Positions 7,616-13,520 of a DNA stretch of 13,520 nucleotides are shown here, piece after piece (within the stretch, counting starts at the first letter, position 1; each line of letters begins with the position of its first letter). The stretch is from Lysobacteraceae bacterium UBA6001 (GTDB lineage Bacteria > Pseudomonadota > Gammaproteobacteria > Xanthomonadales > Xanthomonadaceae): positions 420 through 13,939 of the forward strand of contig DJAN01000080.1 of assembly GCA_002429615.1 (NCBI GenBank), written 5' to 3'. The notes under the pieces were generated by a model, which was given only the letters and a program-made list of their open reading frames with translations, ran no database searches and was not told the DNA's origin. The position numbers and the translations under genes are program-made.

Positions 7616-8290
7616 TCAGCGCGCGAAGCGCTGCAACGCCACCACCAGGGCCTCACCCATCATGCGCAGGAACAGCGTGCCCATACCGGGATAGAAGCGG
7701 TTCGGATCGCGGCTGCCCACCGCGAGCAGGCCCACGCCCGGCAACGGCAGCAGCGCGGTGGACTGCACGTCCTCCACGTCCTCGCCGTACAGCACATGCT
7801 GCTTTTCCGCCTGCAGGCGGCCACAGATCGGCTCGCCATCGCGCAGGCAATCACGGAACGGCACCAGGCGCGCATCATCCTCGCCAATCACCTGCAGCCA
7901 CTCGGCTTCCGGCTGGCCTTCCACCGGCTTGAGCAGCACGATCCGCACGCGGTCGCCGTTGAAATCCTCGGCCAGCGAGGCCGCCATCGCCTTCAGCGTA
8001 TCGGCGGCGCTGTGCTGGCGCATCAAGGCCAGGGTCAGCTGGTGCGTGCGCACGGCCAGGCGCTCGTTGACCTGCGCGTTGCCGGCCAGCTCGGCCAGGC
8101 GCCGCGACAGCTCGCGATTCTTGTCGCGCAGCACTTCCAGCTGGTAGCTGGCGAGCGAGGCGGTCGGGCCATCATCGCGCGGCACCACGAGGGTCAATGC
8201 AAGATCCGGAAACTGCTTCAGGAACCCCGGATGCCGACGCAGCCAGGCGGCGACTTCATGCGCGCCGATCTTTTCCACGGTTTCGTTCAT
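7616..8290 (-). CDS. DUF484 family protein
   Basis: This is a 224-residue soluble protein of the DUF484 family, a GAF-like fold. The N-terminus has [22 protein letters not shown] (13-34), the family's helical start, followed by a coiled-coil-like stretch at about 47-75 ([18 protein letters not shown]). The C-terminal part ends in [19 protein letters not shown] (187-205), a hallmark of the family. No enzymatic residues are recognised and the molecular function is unknown. In many gammaproteobacteria it sits, as here, between dapF and xerC. The start is ATG 8290, whose first bases overlap the dapF stop as ATGA, so its translation is probably coupled to dapF. A longer in-frame start at 8299 is less likely. 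Confidence 0.9.
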   Translation of the reverse strand: MNETVEKIGAHEVAAWLRRHPGFLKQFPDLALTLVVPRDDGPTASLASYQLEVLRDKNRELSRRLAELAGNAQVNERLAVRTHQLTLALMRQHSAADTLKAMAASLAEDFNGDRVRIVLLKPVEGQPEAEWLQVIGEDDARLVPFRDCLRDGEPICGRLQAEKQHVLYGEDVEDVQSTALLPLPGVGLLAVGSRDPNRFYPGMGTLFLRMMGEALVVALQRFAR

Positions 8291-9141
8291 GCGCCCCACT
8301 CCCCTTCAAAGACAAACCGGGCCGGCCCGGACATCACCACCTGTGCGTCCGGCGACGGCCAACGGATGCGGAGCTGGCCACCCGGCAGCGACACCAGCGC
8401 ATCGCGGTCGATGCGGCCGCGCTGCATCAGCACCACCGCCGCGGCGCACGCGCCACTGCCGCAGGCCAGCGTCTCGCCGACCCCACGCTCGTATACGCGC
8501 AGGCGGATATGTCCACGATCGATGACCTGCGCGAAGCCGACGTTCACCGACTCCGGGAACGCCGCGTGCTGCTGCAGCAGCGGACCGATGCGCTCCACCG
8601 GGGCGGCATCGACCAGGCCGACCTCCAGCACCGCATGCGGGTTGCCCATCGACACCGCGCCGAAGCGCACGCTCTCGCCCTGCACCGGCAGCAGGTATTC
8701 ATCGCGCGCGTGCATGAAGCCGATCAGCGGGATGCGCTCGGGCGTGAATTCCGGCACGCCCATCGCCACCGCGTATTCGCCGTCGCCGAGGCGCTGGATA
8801 CGGTGCGCGGTAACCGGGCTGTCGATGATGAATTCGTCGCCCTGCGCGGTGCCGTCGCGCACCAGCCAGGCGGCGACGCAGCGCGCGCCGTTGCCACATT
8901 GCTGCGACGGCGAGCCATCGGAATTCCAGATGCGGTACGCCGCCACGGCGCCTTCGCTGCGCGGCGGCTCGATGGTCAGGATCTGGTCGCAGCCGACGCC
9001 GAAGTGGCGGTCGGCCAGGCGCTCGGCCAGCGCCGCATCCGGTGGGGCGATGCCGCTGCGCAGGTCGAGCACCACGAAATCATTGCCGGCGCCCTGCATC
9101 TTGCTGAAATGCAGGGGCGCGGAGGCGGACTGCGCGTTCAT
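8287..9141 (-). CDS. dapF: Diaminopimelate epimerase
   Basis: This 284-residue enzyme interconverts LL- and meso-diaminopimelate without a cofactor, supplying meso-DAP for peptidoglycan and, through LysA, lysine. The two catalytic cysteines of the thiol pair are visible: Cys82 in [16 protein letters not shown] and Cys227 in [18 protein letters not shown]. Other family motifs are [12 protein letters not shown] (15-26), MGNPHAV (165-171) and the substrate-binding ERG at 218-220. Length and motif order match the family (about 274-284 residues), with a slightly longer N-terminus. The gene is embedded in a tight minus-strand run. Its ATG overlaps the lptM stop and its TGA overlaps the DUF484 start, each as a 4-base ATGA. 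It probably depends on transcription from the lptM promoter or further upstream. Confidence 0.97.
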   Translation of the reverse strand: MNAQSASAPLHFSKMQGAGNDFVVLDLRSGIAPPDAALAERLADRHFGVGCDQILTIEPPRSEGAVAAYRIWNSDGSPSQQCGNGARCVAAWLVRDGTAQGDEFIIDSPVTAHRIQRLGDGEYAVAMGVPEFTPERIPLIGFMHARDEYLLPVQGESVRFGAVSMGNPHAVLEVGLVDAAPVERIGPLLQQHAAFPESVNVGFAQVIDRGHIRLRVYERGVGETLACGSGACAAAVVLMQRGRIDRDALVSLPGGQLRIRWPSPDAQVVMSGPARFVFEGEWGA

Positions 9142-9380
9142 TGGTGGTGGTCGTCGCCCGTGTCGGCGGGCACGGTGCCGTCGACCGGCTGGGTCGCCTG
9201 CTCGGGCGTCTGCGTCGGCGGCGGGGTTTCACCGGACGGCGGCTGCGGCACCGGCTGCGCTTCCACCGGCACCGGCTTCTGCGGCATCACCAGCGGACCC
9301 TTGTTGCCACAGGCGGCCAGCAGCAGCAGGCCCGCGCCGGCGGCGGCGATTCGGAACGAACGGGAAAACTTCATGCTCAT
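9138..9380 (-). CDS. lptM: LptM (YifL/LppL) lipoprotein of the LPS translocon
   Basis: This is an 80-residue lipoprotein. A signal peptide with LLLLAAC leads to lipobox Cys24, followed by GNKGPLVMP, the LptM hallmark CGxKGPL. The remaining 50 residues are a Pro/Gln/Thr-rich, probably disordered tail ending in acidic and His residues. In E. coli LptM binds the LptD-LptE complex at the outer membrane and helps LptD oxidative maturation. The gene stands directly before dapF with an ATGA overlap, the same order as in E. coli (yifL-dapF). Two starts are possible. ATG 9380 would be at or near the 5' end of the transcript if the TATACT box upstream is used. ATG 9374 has GGGG seven bases upstream and drops two residues. 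Confidence 0.9.
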   Translation of the reverse strand: MSMKFSRSFRIAAAGAGLLLLAACGNKGPLVMPQKPVPVEAQPVPQPPSGETPPPTQTPEQATQPVDGTVPADTGDDHHQ

Positions 9381-9386
9381 GCCCCG

Positions 9387-9392
9387 AGTATA
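9387..9392 (-). promoter_or_regulatory. Possible -10 box for lptM-dapF-DUF484-xerC
   Basis: TATACT on the minus strand matches five of six bases of the sigma-70 -10 consensus, in a very GC-rich setting. It lies six bases before ATG 9380, so the transcript would begin at or next to the start codon. No good -35 hexamer is seen 16-18 bases upstream. Confidence 0.35.
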
Positions 9393-9426
9393 GCCACAAG
9401 CCGGCGAACGCCGCGCCGTCGCGGGC

Positions 9427-9858
9427 TCACGTCGTGGTGTCGGCGGGCGGTTCCGGGCGCAGCCACAGCCAGATCGCCACCGCCGCCATGCAGCCGATCG
9501 ACAGCACCTGCGCCCAACGCGAGGGCACGCACCACAGCATGATCGCCGCGCACACGGCCATGGTGCTGGTCGCCATCCATTTCGCCTTGCGGCTGACCGC
9601 GCGATGGGTCTGCCACTGCACGATGGCCGGGCCGAAGCGCGGATGGTTCAGCAGCCATTGGTGCAGCCGGTCCGAGCCACGCGCTGCGGCCCAGGCGGAG
9701 ATCAGCACGAACACCGTGGTCGGCAGGCCCGGCACGAAGATGCCGACGATGCCCACCCCCAGGCTGACGTAGGCCAGCAGCCACCACGCCCAGCGCCACC
9801 GCACCGGTCGCGCCGGCGGCGGCGCGACCTCGCGGGGGCCGGATTTCGGCTCGTTCAT
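9427..9858 (-). CDS. DUF454 (YbaN) family inner-membrane protein
   Basis: This is a 143-residue membrane protein. Residues about 24-42 form a hydrophobic segment leading to the family signature GIFVPGLPTTVFVLISAWAAARGSDRLHQWLL (39-70), NHPRFGP (71-77) and WQTHRAVSRKAK (82-93). Two further hydrophobic helices follow at about 94-111 and 116-133. The signature PGLPTT...HPRFGP...RAVSRKAK identifies DUF454, which includes E. coli YbaN; its function is not established. The N-terminus is Pro-rich and the C-terminus is a short hydrophilic tail. The gene starts 14 bases after the stop of the exported peptidase and is probably co-transcribed with it. The ATG at 9858 lacks a clear Shine-Dalgarno sequence, which would fit translational re-initiation. 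Confidence 0.87.
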   Translation of the reverse strand: MNEPKSGPREVAPPPARPVRWRWAWWLLAYVSLGVGIVGIFVPGLPTTVFVLISAWAAARGSDRLHQWLLNHPRFGPAIVQWQTHRAVSRKAKWMATSTMAVCAAIMLWCVPSRWAQVLSIGCMAAVAIWLWLRPEPPADTTT

Positions 9859-9872
9859 CGACGCGCGCCGGC

Positions 9873-12053
9873 TCAGGGCGAGGCGGCGGGCGCGCCGGCG
9901 TCCACGCCGAGCTGGTCCAGCACGAAGGCGAACGACTCGGCCTGCTCACGGTAGCGACGGAAACGCCCGGACTTGCCACCATGGCCCGCATCCATGTTGG
10001 TGCGGAACACGATCGGATGGCTGCCGGTGTTGTCCACGCGCAGCTTGGCCACCCACTTCGCCGGTTCCCAGTACTGCACCTGCGAATCCCACAGGCCGGT
10101 GCCGACAAACAGCGCCGGGTAGGCCTGGCGGCTGACGTTGTCGTAGGGCGAGTAGCTGAGCATGTAGTCGTAGTACGACTTCTGCTCCGGGTTGCCCCAC
10201 TCGTCATATTCGTTGGTGGTCAGCGGGATGGTCGGGTCGAGCATGGTGGTGACCACATCCACGAACGGCACCTGGGCCACCATGACGCGGTAATCCTGCG
10301 GTGCCATGTTCGCCACCGCGCCCATCAGCAGGCCACCGGCGCTGCCGCCGGATGCGGCGACGCGGTCCTTGGCGGCATAGCCCTGCGCGACCAGCGCGCG
10401 GGTGACGTCGATGAAGTCGTTGAAGGTGTTCTTCTTCTTCAGCAGCTTGCCGTCGTCATACCACTGCCGGCCCATCTCCTGGCCGCCACGGATATGGGCG
10501 ATGGCATAGACCACGCCGCGGTCGAGCAGGCTCACCACCGAGAGGTTGAAGCCGGGGTCCATCGACGCACCGTAGCTGCCGTAGCCGTACTGGTACAGCG
10601 CCGCGCTGCCGTCCTTCTTGAAGCCCTTGCGATACACCAGCGACACCGGGACCTTCACCCCATCACGCGCATCCACCCAGACGCGCTCGGTGACGTACTT
10701 CGACGGGTCGTAGCCGATCACCGGCTGCTGCTTGAGCAGGCGGCGTTCGCCAGTGCGCACGTTGAGTTCGTAGGTGGTGGACGGCGTGGTCAGCGAGGTA
10801 TAGCCGTAGCGCAGCCATTCGGTGTCCGGCTCGGCGTTGACCGACAGGCCCATCGAATACGCCGGCTCGTCGGCCTTCACATATTCCTGCTTGCCGTCGG
10901 CGCGCAGCAGGCGGATGCGTTCCAGGCCGCCGGAGCGCTCGTCGATGGCGGTGAAGCCGTCGAACGATTCGAAGCCTTCGATGTAGACGGCGTCGTCGTG
11001 CGCGACCCAGTCCTTCCACTGGCTGCGCGAGGTGGCATCGCTGGGCGCGCTGACCAGCTTGAAGTTCTTGGCACCATTGGCGTTGGTGCGGATCAGCCAG
11101 CGACCATCGAAGTGGTCGGCATCGTATTCGACATCGCGCTCGCGCTTGGCCAGCACGGTGAACTTGTCCGGGTTGGCGGCCGGTGCATAGCGCAGTTCGG
11201 AGGACACGGTGCTGTCCACACCGATGGTGATGTACTGGTCGTCGCGGCTGCGGCCGATGCCCATGTAGAAGCTGTCGTCCTTCTCCTCGTAGACCAGCTT
11301 GTCGGCGCTGGCCGGCGTCCCGAGGACGTGCTTCTTGACCCGCACGGTCAGCAGGGTTTCCGGATCGTTCTCGACATAGAACAGGGTCTGGTTGTCATCG
11401 GCCCACACCAGGTTCGGCGACACGCCGCTGATGCGGTCCGCATAGACCTCGCCGGTATCCAGGTTCTTGAAGCGGATGACGTACTGGCGGCGGCCGACAT
11501 CGTCCTCGGCCCAGGCCAGCAGGCGGTTGTCGCGGCTGACCTCGGCGTCGCCGACGCTGAAGTAGTCCTTGCCGGCGGCCATGACGTTGACATCGAGCAG
11601 CACCTGCTCGGTGGCGAAATCTCCACCGTTGTTGGCCTGCTGGATGCTGTTGGCGTCCACGCCGGCGCCATCGCGGCGACGGGCCTGGATCGGGTAGTCC
11701 TTGCCGGCCTCGTAGCGGCTGTAATACCACCAGCCACGGTCGCGGTACGGCACGCTGGCGTCGTCCTGCTTGATGCGGCCGACGATCTCGTCGTAGATGC
11801 GGTCCTCCAGCGGCTTCAGCGGCGCCATCACCTGGTCGGTATAGGCATTCTCGGCCTTGAGGTAGTCGAGCATCGCCTTGTCCTGGCGCTCGTCGTCGCG
11901 CAGCCAGTAGTAGGCGTCGTCGCGCACCGCGCCGAACGGCGTCTTGACCGTGTGCGGATGGCGCGGCGCCTGCGGCGGGGTGAGGTCGGCGGCGTGGACG
12001 GAGGTAACGGGCAGGGTCATCAGGCAGGCGGCCAGCAGCAGGACAGGCTTCAT
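9873..12053 (-). CDS. Exported S9 family peptidase, oligopeptidase B type
   Basis: This 726-residue protein has the prolyl oligopeptidase architecture: a beta-propeller (about 80-450) followed by an alpha/beta hydrolase domain (about 455-715). The triad is readable as Ser571 in SGGSAGGLL, Asp656 in TGLWDSQVQYWEP and His691 in DAGHGGKSGRF. Other oligopeptidase B hallmarks are YGSYG (491-495), HIRGGQEMGRQWYDDGK (520-536) and the acidic NEYDEWGNP (614-622), which in the family favours cleavage after Arg or Lys. Unlike E. coli PtrB, which is cytoplasmic, it begins with a signal peptide (hydrophobic core VLLLAACLM, likely cut after VHA at 19-21), so periplasmic or secreted action is inferred. The start is ATG 12053, with AAGGA about 11 bases upstream. 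It shares a 115-base divergent gap with the aminotransferase and leads a DUF454 gene. Confidence 0.92.
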   Translation of the reverse strand: MKPVLLLAACLMTLPVTSVHAADLTPPQAPRHPHTVKTPFGAVRDDAYYWLRDDERQDKAMLDYLKAENAYTDQVMAPLKPLEDRIYDEIVGRIKQDDASVPYRDRGWWYYSRYEAGKDYPIQARRRDGAGVDANSIQQANNGGDFATEQVLLDVNVMAAGKDYFSVGDAEVSRDNRLLAWAEDDVGRRQYVIRFKNLDTGEVYADRISGVSPNLVWADDNQTLFYVENDPETLLTVRVKKHVLGTPASADKLVYEEKDDSFYMGIGRSRDDQYITIGVDSTVSSELRYAPAANPDKFTVLAKRERDVEYDADHFDGRWLIRTNANGAKNFKLVSAPSDATSRSQWKDWVAHDDAVYIEGFESFDGFTAIDERSGGLERIRLLRADGKQEYVKADEPAYSMGLSVNAEPDTEWLRYGYTSLTTPSTTYELNVRTGERRLLKQQPVIGYDPSKYVTERVWVDARDGVKVPVSLVYRKGFKKDGSAALYQYGYGSYGASMDPGFNLSVVSLLDRGVVYAIAHIRGGQEMGRQWYDDGKLLKKKNTFNDFIDVTRALVAQGYAAKDRVAASGGSAGGLLMGAVANMAPQDYRVMVAQVPFVDVVTTMLDPTIPLTTNEYDEWGNPEQKSYYDYMLSYSPYDNVSRQAYPALFVGTGLWDSQVQYWEPAKWVAKLRVDNTGSHPIVFRTNMDAGHGGKSGRFRRYREQAESFAFVLDQLGVDAGAPAASP

Positions 12054-12156
12054 GGGTGGGGATCCTTCCTCGGGAAGCAAGGGATGTCGTCAAGGCGAGT
12101 CTGTGCGGCGGGCGCCACGACCGCAAGCACCGCCGGGGCGGCGTGGCCCGATGGCC

Positions 12157-12162
12157 TATCAT
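12157..12162 (+). promoter_or_regulatory. Possible -10 box for the aminotransferase gene
   Basis: TATCAT (five of six -10 consensus bases) stands six bases before the ATG at 12169, and that ATG has no Shine-Dalgarno sequence. If used, it would yield a leaderless transcript. No convincing -35 element is visible. Confidence 0.3.
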
Positions 12163-12168
12163 CGGCGG

Positions 12169-13353
12169 ATGGATGCACGCACCGAACTTGAGGCCGGTTA
12201 CAGCCGGCGCAGCCGCGAGATCGCGCCCTTCCACGTGATGTCCCTGCTGGCGCGGGCGCAGGCGCTGGAGCGCGAAGGCCACGATGTCATCCACCTGGAA
12301 ATCGGCGAGCCGGACTTCACCACGGCCGCGCCGGTGGTCGCGGCGGGACAAGCGGCGCTGGGCGCCGGGCATACCCGCTACACCGCCGCGCGCGGCCTGC
12401 CGGCCCTGCGCGAGGCGATTGCCGGCTTCTATCGCCAGCGTCACGGGCTGGATATCGACCCGGAACGGGTACTGGTGACGCCGGGCGGCTCGGGCGCGTT
12501 GCTGCTGGCGAGCAGTCTGCTGGTGGATTCCGGCCGGCACTGGTTGCTGGCCGACCCCGGGTATCCGTGCAACCGGCATTTCCTGCGCCTGGTCGAGGCC
12601 GGCGCGCAGCTGGTGCCGACCGGGCCGGATACGCATTACCAGCTCACGCCGCAGCATGTGGCCACGTACTGGAACGTCGACAGTGTCGGTGCGCTGGTGG
12701 CCTCGCCCGCCAACCCCACCGGCAGCGTGCTGTCGCGCGAGGAGTTGGCGGCGCTGTCGGCGGCACTGCGCTTGCGCGGCGGGCACCTGGTGGTCGATGA
12801 GATCTACCATGGCCTGACCTATGGCCTGGACGCCACCAGCGTGCTGGAAGTGGACGACGAGGCGTTCGTGCTGAACAGCTTCTCCAAGTATTTCGGGATG
12901 ACCGGCTGGCGGCTGGGTTGGCTGGTGGCGCCGAAGCGCGCGGTGCCGGCGCTGGAGAAGCTGGCGCAGAACCTGTACATCAGCGCGCCGAGCATGGCGC
13001 AGCACGCGGCGCTGGCGTGCTTCACGCCGGAAGCGATGGCGATCTTCGAACAGCGTCGCGCCGAGTTCCAGCTGCGCCGCGACTACCTGCTGCCAGCACT
13101 GCGGGCACTGGGTTTCCGTATCGAGATCGAGCCGGCAGGGGCGTTCTACCTGTATGCCGACATCAGCGGGTTCGGGGTCGATGCGCAGGCGTTCTGCGCG
13201 CACTTCCTCGAAACCGAGCATGTCGCGTTCACACCGGGCGTGGACTTCGGCAGCCATCGCGCGGGCGAACATGTGCGGATCGCCTACACGCAGAGCCTGC
13301 CGCGGCTGCAGGAGGCTGTGGCGCGCATTGGGCGCGGGTTGGCTCGGCTCTAG
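12169..13353 (+). CDS. PLP-dependent aminotransferase, class I/II (aspartate aminotransferase fold type I)
   Basis: The product is 394 residues, the normal length for fold-type I aminotransferases. Key residues are all present: IGEPDF (45-50), the PLP-contacting SPANPTG (179-185, Asn182), VVDEIYHGL (208-216, Asp210 pairing with the pyridine nitrogen), Schiff-base Lys240 in NSFSKYFGMTGWRLGW (236-251), phosphate-binding Arg248, and Arg370 in HVRIAYT binding the substrate carboxylate. The subgroup resembles AspC/AlaT-like Ib-gamma enzymes, but the amino donor and acceptor cannot be read from sequence. The protein should be cytosolic. I chose ATG 12169 because the conserved part begins about ten residues later. 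An in-frame ATG at 12151 would add six residues, and the frame stays open to 11944 across the peptidase gene, which is an artefact. A repeat element follows about 60 bases after the stop. Confidence 0.92.
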   Translation: MDARTELEAGYSRRSREIAPFHVMSLLARAQALEREGHDVIHLEIGEPDFTTAAPVVAAGQAALGAGHTRYTAARGLPALREAIAGFYRQRHGLDIDPERVLVTPGGSGALLLASSLLVDSGRHWLLADPGYPCNRHFLRLVEAGAQLVPTGPDTHYQLTPQHVATYWNVDSVGALVASPANPTGSVLSREELAALSAALRLRGGHLVVDEIYHGLTYGLDATSVLEVDDEAFVLNSFSKYFGMTGWRLGWLVAPKRAVPALEKLAQNLYISAPSMAQHAALACFTPEAMAIFEQRRAEFQLRRDYLLPALRALGFRIEIEPAGAFYLYADISGFGVDAQAFCAHFLETEHVAFTPGVDFGSHRAGEHVRIAYTQSLPRLQEAVARIGRGLARL

Positions 13354-13438
13354 TCTTGCGGGTTTTGGGGGTTTGCGCGAAGAGCGGCTATTCGTTCTGG
13401 TCGCGCGGCGGCCGGGGGGCAGGCCTTATTGGGGGACG

Positions 13439-13466
13439 CCCGAAAACGGCCATCCATGGCCTCGGG
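13439..13466. repeat. Inner hairpin 1 of the palindromic element
   Basis: CCCGA (13439-13443) pairs with TCGGG (13462-13466), and GGCCAT (13448-13453) pairs with ATGGCC (13456-13461). An AAAC bulge (13444-13447) lies on one side. With a sterically sensible loop, the apex exposes ATCCAT on a GGCC stem. Confidence 0.7.
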
Positions 13467-13472
13467 GCTCGA

Positions 13473-13494
13473 GTGGCGGCATCCATGCCGCCAC
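13473..13494. repeat. Inner hairpin 2 of the palindromic element
   Basis: GTGGCGGC (13473-13480) pairs with GCCGCCAC (13487-13494) around ATCCAT, the same six loop bases as inner hairpin 1. AT/AT could extend the stem to 10 bp, leaving a two-base turn. Confidence 0.75.
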
Positions 13495-13520
13495 ACGCCC
13501 CCAATAAGGCCTGCCCCCCG

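Larger units (their letters stand above)
13413..13520. repeat. Nested palindromic element with 23-bp terminal inverted repeats
   Basis: Bases 13413-13435 are the exact reverse complement of 13498-13520, a perfect 23-bp inverted repeat separated by 62 bases. Each arm contains the AGGCCTTATTGGGGG/CCCCCAATAAGGCCT core. The enclosed 62 bases hold two more hairpins (13439-13466 and 13473-13494). The right arm ends exactly at the window edge, so the repeat may extend further. The element carries no open reading frame of note and lies about 60 bases after the aminotransferase stop. It could be a REP/MITE-type mobile repeat, an RNA structure or a terminator. The length and exactness of the arms make chance very unlikely. 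Confidence 0.85.

Noticed and set aside
7589..9772. A 727-codon open frame on + antisense to DUF484, dapF, lptM and DUF454.
   Set aside because: It crosses four well-supported minus-strand genes and shows no domain; it is a GC-driven shadow.
12054..12168. Search for an operator or sigma-70 promoter for the S9 peptidase in the divergent gap.
   Set aside because: A TTGACG is present on the minus strand but has no -10 box at proper spacing. No dyad operator was found.
9981..12191. A 736-codon open frame on + antisense to the S9 peptidase.
   Set aside because: It is rich in Val, Ala, His and Arg with no motifs, and the opposite strand holds an intact peptidase with a complete triad.
11395..13272. 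A 625-codon minus-strand frame spanning the aminotransferase and part of the peptidase.
   Set aside because: It is out of frame with the peptidase and antisense to a complete aminotransferase; no domain is seen.

Overview
The window is dense, GC-rich bacterial chromosome. The best fit is Xanthomonadaceae/Lysobacteraceae (Lysobacter, Luteimonas or Xanthomonas relatives). This rests on three things: an HslV with a 12-residue propeptide ending in HA before the catalytic Thr, the gene run lptM-dapF-DUF484-xerC followed by hslV-hslU, and the exported oligopeptidase B-type protein. The family call comes from recalled gene order and protein style, not from a search. Almost every base is coding, and no gene-free stretch exceeds 300 bases.

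Layout. Bases 1-164 hold the C-terminal end of an EmrA/HlyD-type efflux adaptor (+). Next, on +, come a small deaminase closely resembling yeast cytosine deaminase (225-680), an isolated F1 ATP synthase epsilon subunit (811-1227) and an exported class C beta-lactamase-like serine hydrolase (1328-2419). The hydrolase converges, one base apart, on a minus-strand membrane-anchored winged-helix/TPR regulator (2421-3962). A short intergenic region then carries a clear hairpin terminator (4032-4055) for the minus-strand hslV-hslU protease operon (6041 down to 4068). That operon has its own heat-shock (sigma-32-type) promoter at 6066-6093. A group III truncated haemoglobin gene (6261-6698, +) lies between hslV and xerC and points the other way.

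The rest of the minus strand is one compact train running right to left: exported S9 peptidase (12053-9873), DUF454 membrane protein (9858-9427), LptM lipoprotein (9380-9138), DapF (9141-8287), DUF484 protein (8290-7616) and XerC (7590-6703). The lptM/dapF and dapF/DUF484 junctions are 4-base ATGA overlaps, so translation is probably coupled there. LptM (outer-membrane LPS translocon assembly) and DapF (meso-diaminopimelate for peptidoglycan and lysine) share an envelope theme. XerC (chromosome dimer resolution) and HslVU (heat-shock proteolysis) are housekeeping.

A divergent gene on + at 12169-13353 encodes a fold-type I PLP aminotransferase. The window ends in the most unusual structure seen: at 13413-13520, a perfect 23-bp inverted repeat encloses two separate hairpins that can both present the same ATCCAT loop. 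It looks like a REP/MITE-type repeat or a structured RNA or terminator, and it may continue past the window edge. Apart from this element, the orphan epsilon subunit, the yeast-like cytosine deaminase and the inserted globin, the window is ordinary core chromosome. I found no CRISPR, phage, IS element, tRNA or rRNA.
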